DNA from: Nansenia antarctica
Taxonomy: Eukaryota; Chordata; Actinopteri; Argentiniformes; Microstomatidae
Assembly (NCBI GenBank): GCA_963989245.1
Contig: OZ022344.1
Location: 68,440,833 to 68,504,832 of the forward strand
DNA length: 64,000 nt
Direction: 5' to 3'
Shown here piece by piece: positions 10,471 to 21,658 of the stretch. The position numbers and the translations under genes were made by a program. The number at the start of each line of letters is the position of its first letter. Position 1 is the first letter of the stretch. Under the pieces are notes generated by a model. It made no database searches, was not told where the DNA came from, and saw nothing but the letters and a program-made list of their open reading frames with translations.

Positions 10471-12040
10471 TATAGATAGATAGACAGACAGACATACAGA
10501 CAGACAGATACATAGATAGACAGGCAGACAGACATAGATAGACAGACAGATACATAGATAGACAGACAGACAGATACATAGACAGACCGACAGATACATA
10601 GATAGATAGACAGACATAGATAGACAGACAGATACATAGATAGACAGATAGATAGATAGATAGACAGTGGGCAGATAGATAGATACATAGATGCATAGAT
10701 AGATATACAGACAGATAGACAGATGCAGATACATAGATAGACAGACAGACAATCTATGTATCTGTATCTGTCTATCTGTCTGTATATCTATCTCTCTCTC
10801 TATCTCTGTGATGTGTAATTGAGTGTGTTTTTGATCGTGGTCCCAGGGAGGAGTGTGAGTGGTGCCGGGGTAGACCTGCGATGCCGCTGTATCAACACAG
10901 AGAGCCGGCGGATGGGTAAACTCATTGAGAAGGTTGAGATGATCCCTCCCAACTCCCACTGCAAGGACACTGAGATCATGTGAGTCCTCTCACCTAGCTA
11001 ACCGCCCGTTAGCCTACTCTTACCCAGTAACCTTGTTACATGTCATATAAATTATAAACGGTTCTGTGTGGGTCTTCTTATGTATCCCCTTAGCTTAAAT
11101 TATTATTATTTCTGGATTATTTATTGCAAGAGCTAGTTTAGTCTTTGTCTCTCTTAAGAATGCCTTAGGGTTCATTCTGGTTTTAGTGAGAATTTCATAA
11201 AGTTGTAGTTTGTTGTGCTAAAGTCAGTCAGTTGGTCGGTTAGTTGGTTCAGGTAATGTTGTAGTGAGGTTGGTTCTCAAGGCTTCGTAAGGTTTTTGGG
11301 AAGCTAGGCTCTTGTTGTAGTAGTAAACCCTTAAATGGTGACTGACCAACTGCTCTTGCTCTCCACTGCCACATAGGAGGTAGATGTATACACTATGCCA
11401 TCTAGTGGCGACATCTGGTAATTGTCTATTAAATCTTACATTACCACAGTAAGGTGTACTGGAAGGTAGGATCTAGTTGTGGTGCTGGTGTTAGAGACCT
11501 GGATGTGGTGAGGTGAGGTTGGATCTAGTTCTGGTAAGGTTCTGGTGGTGAAATCAGGTCTGGTTGTGTAAAGGTGAGTTATGGTTTTGACCGTGTGTGC
11601 CTGTGTTCCCTGTCTCTCCTGCAGTGCCACTCTGAAGGAGACGGGTCAGGAGCTCTGTCTGGACCCCAACGCAGCCTGGGTCAAGAAGGTCATCGAGAGG
11701 ATCCTGGCCAGGTGAGGAGAGGTCAAACTCACACACAGATGTAGACAGAAAAAAACATAATTATGTCTTGTCTGTCGCTAAATCATACAAATCATATTAA
11801 TAAAAACATCACAAAAAAGACTATACTCTGGTTTTGGGAAGGACGGAGCAAAGTAAATATATACGTGTACGCAAATAAACACTTTTTCTATGACATATTG
11901 GTAACTCTGCTCCCAGACTATAACCAAGTCACAACATGTCGCTATCAGCAGGTTTGAAACCACTCATGGTTGCCTGTTACTGTATAATGTAATGTTTTAG
12001 TAACACCCATGTCTCTCTTCTCAGTGCACAAAGACGTTGA
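10240..12040 (+). CDS. cxcl8: CXC chemokine CXCL8 (interleukin-8-like), 4 exons
   Basis: Coding exons are 10240-10309, 10847-10979, 11625-11711 and 12025-12040, all with GT-AG introns. They join to 101 codons plus stop. Residues 1-24 form a signal peptide (hydrophobic 8-22). The mature chemokine has the CXC pair C36/C38 and partner cysteines C62 and C79. The triplet before CXC is DLR rather than ELR, as in teleost lineage-1 CXCL8. The segment TESRRMGKLIEKVEM and the amphipathic C-terminal helix after AAWVKKVIE match fish interleukin-8. It is a secreted neutrophil chemoattractant. The four-exon structure and phases are those of the family. Intron 1 holds a large tetranucleotide repeat, and the 3'UTR holds a SINE and AU-rich elements. 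Confidence 0.95.
10322..10800 (+). repeat. (CTGT)n / (ACAG)n / (GATA)n tetranucleotide array in cxcl8 intron 1
   Basis: A CTGT run (10322-10380) is followed directly by ACAG runs mixed with GATA (10381-10750) and again CTGT/CTAT. The arms are reverse complements, so the array can form a long hairpin. Confidence 0.9.
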
Positions 12041-12061
12041 AGACAGGAGGAAAAGAGATTC

Positions 12062-12306
12062 AGGGGAGGCTGTGGCTCAGGAGGTAGAGCCGGCGTCTAA
12101 TGATCGCAAGTTCGGTGGTTTGTTCCCCGGCTCCTCCTATCCACGTGTCGAGATGTCCTTGGGCAAAACCCCAAATAGCTCCCAATGAGCGGGCCCGCGC
12201 CTTGCTTGGTAACTTGCCACCATTGGTGTCTGAATGTATGGGTGAATGAGAGGCCGTTGTAAAGCGCTTTGGAATAAGGCGCTATATTAAGTGCAGTCCA
12301 TTTACC
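12062..12306 (+). mobile_element. tRNA-related SINE inside cxcl8 3'UTR
   Basis: The head is GGCTGTGGCTCAGGAGGTAG (A-box-like) with a degraded B-box GGTGGTTTGTTCC. The body has CCTTGGGCAAAACCCC, and the tail has GTAAAGCGCTTTGGAATAAG and GTGCAGTCCATTTACC. The same family occurs inverted at 26329-26572 and as a scrap at about 35500-35556. It starts 22 bp after the cxcl8 stop codon. Confidence 0.85.
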
Positions 12307-12493
12307 AGATTGTATCCACACTCTGGAATTCTTGACTGTTACAATTTACAAGCCAAAAAAGTACATATCTGAGAAGATGATAAGATTTTTCCCATCAAAT
12401 CTGTGAACTTGACATAATAGTGATAACTGAAGGGCATGAACTCAGGAAACTTGTGTAAGAAATATTTTCTATTCATCACAGATGTTTCTCTGT

Positions 12494-12630
12494 TATTTAT
12501 ATGATCATGACTTATATTCATACATTGTGTCATGAAATATCCATGTATCTTTGTTTTTATTATTCCTGTTGCACTGCAATAAGTTATGGCACATACATAT
12601 TTATTTTGTATTTATGTATTTATTATGTTA
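12494..12630 (+). promoter_or_regulatory. AU-rich elements in cxcl8 3'UTR
   Basis: Several ATTTA pentamers occur, clustered at 12599-12625 (TATTTATTTTG, TATTTATGTATTTATT). Such elements destabilise cytokine mRNAs, so post-transcriptional control is likely. Confidence 0.6.
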
Positions 12631-12676
12631 CCAATGTATATTCAACTGTGTGGTCAGGTTGTTCATGTGTTTATGA

Positions 12677-12682
12677 ATTAAA
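12677..12682 (+). terminator. Probable poly(A) signal of cxcl8 (ATTAAA)
   Basis: ATTAAA followed within about 10-40 bp by GT-rich sequence. It lies just beyond the AU-rich elements and no better AATAAA is seen nearby. Confidence 0.55.
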
Positions 12683-12988
12683 CGTGAATGTTTGGTAAAA
12701 GGAAATGCAGTTTCATGTTGTTTATATAACAAGCTCCTTGTCCTCATCGATGGACCCCGCCCCCAACACCTATCAACATTACGGTCATTCACTTTTGTAC
12801 ACTTTCTCACCTTCCGGAAGCTATGCAGTCGTCATTTCAGTACTACCACGTCGCGGGTAAGAGTTTAAGTTTAAGTTAAATTCTATACATAGCCTAAGTT
12901 GTATATAGCCTATTTTACACAAATTGGTTATGTTTGGTAGGCTGTGTTAGACAGTAGGTTTAATAAACATCGACATGGGGGTCTAGAC

Positions 12989-13660
12989 CTCTCTGTCTCT
13001 GTACCTCTCTGTCTCTGTACCTGTCTGTCTCTGTACCTGTCTGTCTCTGTACCTGTCTGTAGTATACCTGTCTGTCTCTGTACCTGTCTGTCTCTGTACC
13101 TGTCTGTCTCGGTACCTGTCTGTCTCTGTACCTGTCTGTAGTAGACCTGTCTGTCTCTGTACCTGTCTGTCTCTGTACCTGTCTGTCTCGGTACCTGTCT
13201 GTCTCGGTACCTGTCTGTCTCTGTACCTGTCTGTCTCTGTACCTGTCTGTCTCTGTACCTGTCTGTCTCTGTACCTGTCTGTCTCTGTACCTGTCTGTCT
13301 CTGTACCTGTCTGTCTCGGTACCTGTCTGTCTCTGTACCTGTCTGTCTCTGTACCTGTCTGTCTCGGTACCTGTCTGTCTCTGTACCTGTCTGTCTCTGT
13401 ACCTGTCTGTCTCGGTACCTGTCTGTCTCTGTACCTGTCTGTCTCTGTACCTGTCTGTCTCGGTACCTGTCTGTCTCTGTAGCTGTCTGTCTCTGTACAT
13501 GTCTGTCTCTGTAGCTGTTTGTCTCTGTACCTGTCTGTCTCTGTAGCTGTCTGTCTCGGTACCTGTCTGTCTCTGTACCTGTCTGTCTCTGTACCTGTCT
13601 GTCTCTGTACCTGTCTGTCTCTGTACCTGTCTGTCTTAGACCTGTCTGTCTCTGTAGAAA
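12989..13660 (+). repeat. 16-bp minisatellite, about 40 copies
   Basis: The unit is CTGTCTGTCTCTGTAC with CTCGGTAC and CTGTAGTA variants. It is open in several frames on both strands, but it is simple sequence and not a gene. Confidence 0.95.
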
Positions 13661-15390
13661 TCTAACAGCATGTGTTGTATGCCCTCTTCAAAGTTGGAAT
13701 ATCTCAACACAATAGGAAAACACTTTGTCGTACGTACCTTTGTTTGATGCATCCGTTGCCACTGAATAGTGCAGCCCTTTTTTTTTTTTTTTTTTTTTAT
13801 GTAGTCGACGTGTGTCTGGACAGAGTAGGGCGCCAAAACAAAGCTTTCGCTTTCGTTTTCCTTGAGCTACGGCGGAGTCAGCCTAGATCTCACGGTCTAC
13901 TTATAGGACACAACCAAACTTCCTTGCAAGTATTAAGAGAACGGACACAAGGCGGAAATGTAACCAATTAAATATTTTTATTTTTGTACACAGCTTTGAA
14001 CAAGGTAATGATGTCAAAAGGCATTTTAACTACATGTAAAGCACTTGTATCTCCAGACTGTTAGGTAAACACACAAAATGGCTGATACTTAATATACCCC
14101 CTATGTACAGCAGTCTACATTCTGAGGTGGACTATGTGAGATTTCAGTGGTTTTTAAAATAACGTATAGATATTTCTGCTGTAGTCCAGAGTGTGATTAA
14201 CTGCAAGGTTCGAGTTATAAGGTGAGCTTTGTGGGGGTCTCCAAAATAACAGTGCGAAATGTTCTCATGCACGCGCGCGAATCATGCCCACACAGCGATG
14301 GGACTTACACGTTTTAAATAGCCATAGCATAGGCTACTCATTTCACCACATCAACAGCACCACATGAAACAACAGCTATAAGCGATAGTCACGGGTATCT
14401 CGGCCAATCATTTTGTTGTTTTTGCTATACTTAAGCAATATCACACGAGAGGGAGTGTGTTATACTGAATATCAGCACGGCTGTGATTCGGTCATAGGTA
14501 CGAGGCCGCCAGGCCGAGTACCGAAGACAATCACAGCCGTGCTGATATTCATTATAACACACGACCTCGAGTGTGATATTGCTTTTATACAACAGTTCTA
14601 CAGCGCAATTTATTAGTTAACAGTAATAAGTGACAACAGATTATGATTTGTTTGTTTATTTAATCATTTATTTTGTCTCCGTCAAGAAGAAATAGTTCCA
14701 CAACGGGACTGTTCAACTGGACTGTTGCCTAGTAATCTGAACACAAACTAGCTACTTTGTATCGTGGCTAGCTACTTTGTATCGTGTACATGTATTTGTA
14801 CATTTCCATGTATTGTGTAACCAGTGAAATATGACTCAGTTGACAGTCGCTTTGGTGGCATGTGTGAATGTGATTCAGAGTCAGACCAGTTGACATCAGA
14901 CAGCACGCTGCTCCATCGTTTTCTAGTGTGCACATTATAGTCAAATATCAACATAAGTCAACTCTCTAACAATGAATACGGTAAGGTATCCAGTAGTACA
15001 CAGTCTATTCTAGCACAAGCAATTGAATCAGACGCGCCTCTTGAACTCACACTACAAATGTCCGGAGGTTAGAACAGCAGTACGATGGCGCAGGTCCGCT
15101 CTACAATGTAGTCTAATTAACGGTCATTTAGAACACCTGTGCGGCGGAGTGATACGTATAGTTAAAAGTCCCAGTGCTGTTATACTATATATCGTAACTC
15201 ATGGAATGCCTCTTGTCCAATCAAATTACTTGGTCGGAACTAACTGTTGTATAATGCACAATAGTATTTTTTCACGTTATTTAAAGTGTCACAGTTTGCA
15301 GGCTTGAAATGTACATGTTTGTGCCTCAGCACTACACCTGATTTTTTCAGTCCAGCAGCTGCCATACAATCCGTCCAGACTGTCCAGGGC
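13661..15390. other. Intergenic; contains one fold-back MITE
   Basis: A T-tract lies at 13778-13798. No coding features were recognised apart from the palindromic element at 14433-14584. CTCATGGAATGCCTCTTGTCC near 15198-15218 belongs to the MITE family also seen at 29164 and 56284. Confidence 0.5.
14433..14584 (+). mobile_element. Fold-back MITE, 152 bp
   Basis: Long inverted arms: the left begins AAGCAATATCACACGAG and the right ends with the reverse complement, CTCGAGTGTGATATTGCTT. The arms share GAATATCAGCACGGCTGTG and its complement. No coding capacity. Confidence 0.85.
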
Positions 15391-15397
15391 CCAGAAC

Positions 15398-15943
15398 TTA
15401 GGTCTTTGCTGTGTTCAGGGCCTGGACGGCCCTGTGGTAGAAGCAGTTCTTCAGTCTGTTTGTCTTAGCGGCCGGGGTCCTGTACCTCCTTTTCGAGGGC
15501 AGCCTGGTAAAGTGTACGTGCCCAGGGTGGGTCGGGTCCCTGGAGATCTTTGAGGCCTTCCTGAGACAGCGTGTGTTGTACAGCTCTTCCAGAGAGGGGA
15601 GGGGGGCGCCGGTGATCTTCTGTGCTGTTCTCACTACTCTCTGTAGCGCATTTCTCTCCGCTGTTGTGCAGCTGTAGAACCAGTTGCAGATGCCGTAGGT
15701 GAGGATGCTCTCCACTGCGCCGCGGTAGAAGGCCACCAGTATCTCCTGCTTGTTGTGTTCTTTCCTGAGGCATCTCAGGGTGTATAGCCGCTGTTGTGCC
15801 CTCTTGATGGTGCCTTTTGTGTTGTCCTTCCAGGTCAGGTCATCCCGCATGTGATGTCCCAGGAATCGGAGGGTTGTCTCTCCGAACCAACAATGGTGTC
15901 CTATCCACCTGTACCTCCCTATCAGCTGTCTGCTGAAATTCAT
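15398..15943 (-). pseudogene. LINE reverse transcriptase C-terminal fragment
   Basis: A 181-codon open frame matching the C-terminal region of a fish non-LTR retrotransposon pol: FLGHHMRDDLTW, then CRGAVESILTYGI-like and RNALQRVVRTAQKITGAPLPS-type segments, ending ALNTAKT. The same family lies on + at 33421-34228. The 5' part (endonuclease and most of RT) is missing. Confidence 0.85.
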
Positions 15944-16126
15944 GCCAGTTGTCCAATGCGCCTTTTGTGAGCAGTGTTAAACACTTGGACTTGGAGATTT
16001 CAGCTATCCAAAAAAGGTGTGGTCGTCATGAAATCTCCCACCTGTAGTCCTACTGGCAGTGTGCTCGAATAGAGACTATTAAAAACCCTTTGGTAACACA
16101 AGAGGGAGCCCTTGTGTTGACACATG

Positions 16127-16981
16127 TCATATCATTAAGATATTTGACCTGCTTCTGGCTGGCTTGGGAGTTTTGATAGAGCTAGAGGTTTTATTATTAT
16201 TAATAATATATGTCAGGGATACATATATAGCCAAGATGACATACTCTAAAAAGAGGCTTATAGTATAGTTAGGGTTGAGACTGTCGAATATTTCTAGATA
16301 AGTGTCACTGTTTATCTTCATAGCCACTCCCTGAGGGCCTAGGATTATACAACTTGCACTAAGCTGTACCTGTTTTGGCTGATGCTTCAGCCACTCATCT
16401 GGGGTTGCATCTGCAACTTCTCTAAAATACTGGAGTGTACAATGCAATGGATCAGTAGGCCTTCTGGCCTCGGCCATGTGTGCCAGGATATAATTGTCCC
16501 ACATCCTTGCTGGTTCCATTAGGTCTGGGCTAAGCCCTCCCACCCAATATACCATAGATGCGTTGTTGTCCATCATGACAGACAGTTGTCTGTTCTCTTG
16601 TGGCACTGTCACCTGACAGCCGTCCGGTGTGCATTTCACGGTACAATTTAACTGGCATAGTGCATCTCTCCCTAGTAGCCCTATTGGCGTGTGTTCTGAT
16701 ACAAGTATTGACAGATTTGCTCTCTGTCCTTTGTACTCTAAGCTTACAAGCTCAGTGGTAGGGATCAGCTGTTTAATTCCCTCGAATCCGATTGTCTTCA
16801 CATATCTCCCAGACATAGGAAGGTGCGTGGCGTCTTCAGGCTTCAGACAGGTGTAGGCTGCTCCACTGTCCACCATCAATTCTAATGGACGTTGGTTGAC
16901 CGACACCCATATTGTAGGTTCATCTTCAGGCCTGTTTGTCACCACCAGCTGGCACCCCCCTTTCGGATCTTCTGGGCACCC
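16127..16981 (-). CDS. pro: Retroviral protease / start of pol, downstream of gag stop (truncated)
   Basis: This frame continues in the same phase as gag after the TAG at 16984-16982, the arrangement of retroviruses that make Gag-Pol by stop-codon readthrough. It encodes an aspartic protease with the DSGA catalytic triad motif and a downstream GLLGRDAL segment typical of retroviral proteases. About 100 further residues before RT follow, and the last about 45 residues look unrelated to any pol domain. RT is absent, so the pol product is truncated by deletion or rearrangement. Confidence 0.8.
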   Translation of the reverse strand, partial: GCPEDPKGGCQLVVTNRPEDEPTIWVSVNQRPLELMVDSGAAYTCLKPEDATHLPMSGRYVKTIGFEGIKQLIPTTELVSLEYKGQRANLSILVSEHTPIGLLGRDALCQLNCTVKCTPDGCQVTVPQENRQLSVMMDNNASMVYWVGGLSPDLMEPARMWDNYILAHMAEARRPTDPLHCTLQYFREVADATPDEWLKHQPKQVQLSASCIILGPQGVAMKINSDTYLEIFDSLNPNYTISLFLEYVILAIYVSLTYIINNNKTSSSIKTPKPARSRSNILMI

Positions 16982-19189
16982 CTATAGCGCAGCTGCTGGG
17001 CCTCCATAGGGGTTCACCACTCCTGGAGCCGGTGCAGCAGGGGGCTTATATCCTCCTTTCTGTTTCCCCCCTGCGCCCCCCTGGTTCTTCTTAAAGCAGG
17101 TACGTTTTAAGTGTCCATACTGGCCGCATACGAAACATGGTCCTAGTACCCTCCTCGGTGCTGCGGTCCATCCCTCTTGTGGTGGTCCTTGGCCAGGCTG
17201 GTTGTATGGAACCACTTGCACCCCTGGTGGCCCCTGTGGGTATGGATTCCCCCCTTGTGGCCCCTGTGGGTATGACTGGGGAGGGACAATTTGCAGTTGC
17301 TGTGGCTGAGATGGGACCTGTAGGGCTATAGTCTGCTCTCTCTCTCTGGTTTTCTTGCCTTCTGTCAATTGCACTTGAGTTAGTTTTCTGAGTGAGTCCT
17401 CGTCTTGTGCCTTCTGTGCCTGAATCTTCTTTCTAAATAATTCTACTTGGTGTGCTATGTTGTCTATATAAACAGCCTTGCTCATGTGTCGTAGCCCCAC
17501 CACTTCTGCTAACTTGTTCTTAACTGGGGTAGGGAGACCTTGTTGAATCTTTTCCCTGATTATGGCTTTTTCTAACGGGTTATCTTCGGCATCCTTCCCT
17601 GTCACACTTCTCCATTGGGAGTGCACACGGGCAACGAACCCCCGGGGATTTTCATCTCCCCCCAGTGGCTTCACAATGACATTGTCTGGGTGAATGTGAG
17701 TAGGGTATGTTTCTCTGATTGCCTTCCACAGCTTGCCTCTGTTTGCTGCGAAGAGTTCTGGATCATAAACGGATGTATCGATATATCTATGAAGTCCCGC
17801 CTTCATCAATATTTCCTGCATGGTGTCCAATCCTGTAATGGTAGCTAAGAGTCTTTTCAAATCCCCCATAGCAGCGTGCGTTCCTGTCAATCTCACGTCG
17901 ACTTGCGTCGTCCAAGGGTGGCCTCCATCTTCCAGGACTGGGAGTTTTTCGATCACTTCTGACAGATCCGTATGATTCCAAGGACGATATTCCATCTGGT
18001 TACCTCGAATCAGCACTGGGAAGTTCCCCTGAGTTTCCTCTTCTTCCGATGCTGTTTCATAATCGCTTACTTGTGGCTCTTGTGGCTCCGTTTTTACTTC
18101 CCGCCTTGGTGTCGCTCCGGACCTTGGGGAGTTCAACCGGGATGCAGGTGATGCTGCCGCTTGAGATTGACGACACGTTTCTCTCGCTACGTCTAGGTCC
18201 TGCAGCTGTTGTCTGTAGTCCTCTTCGTTTCTTAGGATTTTCGCACGGAGTTTTCTTGCCCTCCTTTCTCCCTCCTCTTCATCCCTGTCTTCCTGCAGCT
18301 TCTTCTTCTTTTGCTTTAAGCTCTCTCTTCTCTTCCCTGCCTTCAGAGACTTCTGCTCATCTTCAGAACTATTTTCTTCTTTTCCCTTCTTATAGCGTAT
18401 TTTCCCTCCCTGCTTTTCGGCCCTGGCTAGTAGTTTTCTTATCGGAGAACTGTAGCCTCCTTGTGCATTGCTGTCATCACTGGAATCTTTGCCATCTCCT
18501 CCACTGCCATCTTCACCGTCATCCGTCTTGTCCCTCCTGTCGTCCCCTTTTCCCCTCGGCTCCTCTTTCTTTTTCTGTTTGGCACCTGACCTGTTCTCTG
18601 GTTCGAAGTCCACGGTCACTTTCGCTCTTCCCCTCTCTAGTACATTTTCATCCTTATCTTTGATAGTGAAGGTTCCACTCGTACTTAGGACAGGGACCTG
18701 AGGGTAGATCCGCTGAGAATTGTCCTCCAGTCTCTTGGCATAGGGAGGAGGACTGGAGATTGGAGCTGTGTGTGAGAATGGAATGTTCACTTTCTCTTCC
18801 ATTGCTTTGGCCAATTCATCTCTTTTTTCTGGATCCATGTGAGCTGTTTTCTCATTCCAAGCTAATGCTACTTTCTGCCCCTCTACCTTGAAGAGGTCTA
18901 AAATAGCTAACTCTAACCTGCGTTTCTCTGATCTAATCTTTCCTTTTTGATGCGCCTTATGTGCATTGATAAGTATCTCCAATGTTGCAATTAATTGTAA
19001 ATCAAAGGTGCCCTCTGCTGGCCATGGTTGTTCAATGTCTGCCCAACGAATATTCCATTTCGTTGATATTTCGCTAATCTCCTTAACAAGAGGATTCATT
19101 TTTTCCACTATAGCCACAGGAGATGAATTTGCTAATATTCCCTTGTCTGTATTAACAGCCCTCACAATGTTACTGGGTTTGGCTCCCAT
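16982..19189 (-). CDS. gag: Retroviral Gag polyprotein
   Basis: An intact 735-codon frame. It starts MG, which allows N-myristoylation for membrane targeting. Matrix-like residues occupy about 1-140. A Pro-rich PPPY segment near 153-156 is a late-domain candidate. A long highly charged Lys/Glu/Asp region follows at about 205-350. The capsid region, about 385-620, has the YRPWNHTDL-type start seen in gammaretro/epsilon-like p30 domains. A Gln/Pro/Gly-rich linker and one CCHC zinc knuckle (C685, C688, H693, C698) complete it. It is longer than a typical Gag of 500-600 residues because of the charged insert. It ends with TAG followed by G-rich sequence. Confidence 0.88.
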   Translation of the reverse strand: MGAKPSNIVRAVNTDKGILANSSPVAIVEKMNPLVKEISEISTKWNIRWADIEQPWPAEGTFDLQLIATLEILINAHKAHQKGKIRSEKRRLELAILDLFKVEGQKVALAWNEKTAHMDPEKRDELAKAMEEKVNIPFSHTAPISSPPPYAKRLEDNSQRIYPQVPVLSTSGTFTIKDKDENVLERGRAKVTVDFEPENRSGAKQKKKEEPRGKGDDRRDKTDDGEDGSGGDGKDSSDDSNAQGGYSSPIRKLLARAEKQGGKIRYKKGKEENSSEDEQKSLKAGKRRESLKQKKKKLQEDRDEEEGERRARKLRAKILRNEEDYRQQLQDLDVARETCRQSQAAASPASRLNSPRSGATPRREVKTEPQEPQVSDYETASEEEETQGNFPVLIRGNQMEYRPWNHTDLSEVIEKLPVLEDGGHPWTTQVDVRLTGTHAAMGDLKRLLATITGLDTMQEILMKAGLHRYIDTSVYDPELFAANRGKLWKAIRETYPTHIHPDNVIVKPLGGDENPRGFVARVHSQWRSVTGKDAEDNPLEKAIIREKIQQGLPTPVKNKLAEVVGLRHMSKAVYIDNIAHQVELFRKKIQAQKAQDEDSLRKLTQVQLTEGKKTREREQTIALQVPSQPQQLQIVPPQSYPQGPQGGNPYPQGPPGVQVVPYNQPGQGPPQEGWTAAPRRVLGPCFVCGQYGHLKRTCFKKNQGGAGGKQKGGYKPPAAPAPGVVNPYGGPAAAL

Positions 19190-20045
19190 GTTTGAAATAT
19201 TTATACTGCTTAATATGCTGAAAATATGCTATAAGGTGTACTTTCCTTACAACCCACCTTCTGTTGCTGTATCTGCTAAACAGATGCTAGTCCAACTCTT
19301 AACTGTGTCAACTGTCCACACAGAACACTACAACTCCGGAACAACGGATTGTTTCAGTGGTATTGTGTATTATTGACTTAAATGTAATCTATGTGTATGC
19401 GTTTTAATCTAAATGGTTTTTTCCCTTATTATGTATGAATGTGTCACTTAATTGCTCAATCAATACTAATTATAGTTCAGGTCAACTTAATTATTAAACT
19501 ACAAAGGCTGTTCAACACAATTATCAAATTACAAAAAGCAGGTCACGCTTTAAGTCTTTCTGATCCACAACCCCTTGCTTGATCAATCCTCAGATAGAAA
19601 CTGTTCTGCTATTCTTTAATCAAGAACTGTGAAAAAAGAACTTAACTTCAAATAAAAAGATGTAAAACACGAATATTAATCACAACCTGTAAAGAAATCG
19701 ACTTGTCATTGGGAAGGAATAAAATGATCAATTATCAATTACAATCTGTAAGGAAATCGACCTGCTACTCGGAAGGAATGCACAATCAACTAGACTTAGT
19801 CATTTACACTTCATTGATGTAATCCTGTGGAAGAAAACGTCATCCCTAGACCACTATAAACCAATTAATCAAAGTTTTGTGAAAACTGAAAATGAAATAA
19901 TCTGAATAATTAATTAAATCAATTTGTAATTACTTAAATTAATTGAAGTAACCATCCATTTATCATTGTAAAAGACTATGTCGTCGACCTCAGGCGGATG
20001 CACTGATGGAGAACCAGTGTTCCAAAGTGTCTTATCGTATTCTGT

Positions 20046-20243
20046 CCACTGGAGAGCAGCAAACAATTAAAAATGTCTTATATTGTTTCATCCACTAGAG
20101 GGCAGTAAATAATTAAAAACGTCTTATCTTGTTTCAACCACCAGAGGGCAGTAAATAATTAAAAACGTCTTATCTTGTTTCAACCACTAGATGGCAGTCA
20201 ATAATTAAAAACATCCCATCGTGTTTCGACCAGTAGAGGCCGC
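20046..20243 (+). repeat. 46-bp tandem array, 5 units, each with a CTCF-like motif
   Basis: The motif copies start at 20046, 20092, 20138, 20184 and 20230, exactly 46 bp apart. Copies 2-4 (CCACTAGAGGGCAG, CCACCAGAGGGCAG, CCACTAGATGGCAG) fit the consensus CCASYAGRKGGCRS fully, and copies 1 and 5 are degenerate. The array lies in the retroviral leader, on the strand opposite to gag. Confidence 0.8.
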
Positions 20244-20994
20244 CACACCGAAGATGTCTCACAGAATGACTATATCTTACCTAAAACTCTCAATCTATCT
20301 TTTTTACTTTTACAATCTATACCTAAATCAATTGTTAAGTGAAAGGAATGAATGATTAGTTAGAATTATTCACTATATCATCATATACATTGATTTAAAA
20401 CTTATGGAATCAATCAATTGTTTTGGGAAACAGAAAATGAATGATCTGAATAATTAATTCAACTGATAAGTAATTAGTTAAATCAATGTGATACTGAAAA
20501 GTCATTCACAACATCAATATATGCATTAACCTTTTAGATTCTTTCACCAATATTCTGTAAAGCGGGCCTATTGGCTCCGCATGCTCTCTGTGTTTAAAAT
20601 GTGCTGGCCCCTGTTTACCCTCCCGTTTTCCGAGTAACCGTACCTTTAAACTTATTTGAAATACCCCGAGATCAATTCACTCTATCTCTATTTTTATCAA
20701 TCCCAGTCTATGTGTATGGTTTTATCGTTTATCTTTTAAGAGATGAGTACTGAAATTTATCAAAACCCGCGCGTGTGTATTTGAAAAAAATGGATGTCAG
20801 GGGGAAAGAAGCCAAGACTGTAAGATTAATCTTCACAACACTGCTTTTCCACAATAATTATTATTCTCCACGCCACAGCAATTTTCAAGAATATCTTTCA
20901 ATGCAGTTCAACGTATTATTTGCCAAGATAATCTTATTCAAATACTTCTAAAATGGCATATCCTTTCTACTAGGCCCTGTGTGTCTACTGAGTC

Positions 20995-21145
20995 TGCATC
21001 CATTCACACAAAGGAAAAAATTGGCGCCAATTCAGACATGCATTCACACAAAGAAAAAATATGGCGCCCTTTTCAACTAGCGGCCTTCTCTGACATGCGT
21101 TTCACACAAAGAAAAAATATGGCGCCCTTTTCAACTAGCCACGTT
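20995..21145 (+). repeat. Short tandem repeat in the retroviral leader
   Basis: Three copies of a CATTCACACAAAGRAAAAA..TGGCGCC unit of about 40-60 bp, the last two extended by CTTTTCAACTAGC. Confidence 0.75.
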
Positions 21146-21658
21146 TTTCCTCCGTGCTCCCAAGTAATTTAACAATGCATATCACTAAAATAGCGCTATT
21201 TTCTGCTCACTAGCACGGACTCTGCTCTTTCAAACTAGGAATTCCAATTCCATACCATTTGAATAGAGCTATCTCCTGAGCTTTTACACTCCACCAGACT
21301 ATTGCCTGATACAAACCACAGTTATTAGCCCGCTAGAAAAACGTCTCCCCCTAGCTTATGCTAATACCTTGTTCTCAAAACAAGACTACAGCAGTTTCTT
21401 CTCTGCTATACCACAATAACCACACACACGATAAAAATCGTACAATTAAAACACTTTTCACAATACAGGTTTTACAACCCGGCTCTCTCTGACTAATCTC
21501 GACCCAGTTATATATTAAAGATTCGGTTTAAATATAGCTCATTCGATTTACACAGTCTATTTTGCGCAGCTCCGCCTTGTCCTCGCGAATTCAGCAGAAA
21601 CTTACCCTTGTTGCCTTGAAGAATTGCAAAACGACCGATCATCCAGAGCTATGGAAAT

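Noticed and set aside
10219..10959. 246-codon minus-strand frame rich in YLSVCLS
   Set aside because: Translation of tetranucleotide repeats lying over the cxcl8 exons on the other strand.
12928..13660. 190-codon frame of RDRQVQRQTGTET-type repeats
   Set aside because: Pure translation of the 16-bp minisatellite.
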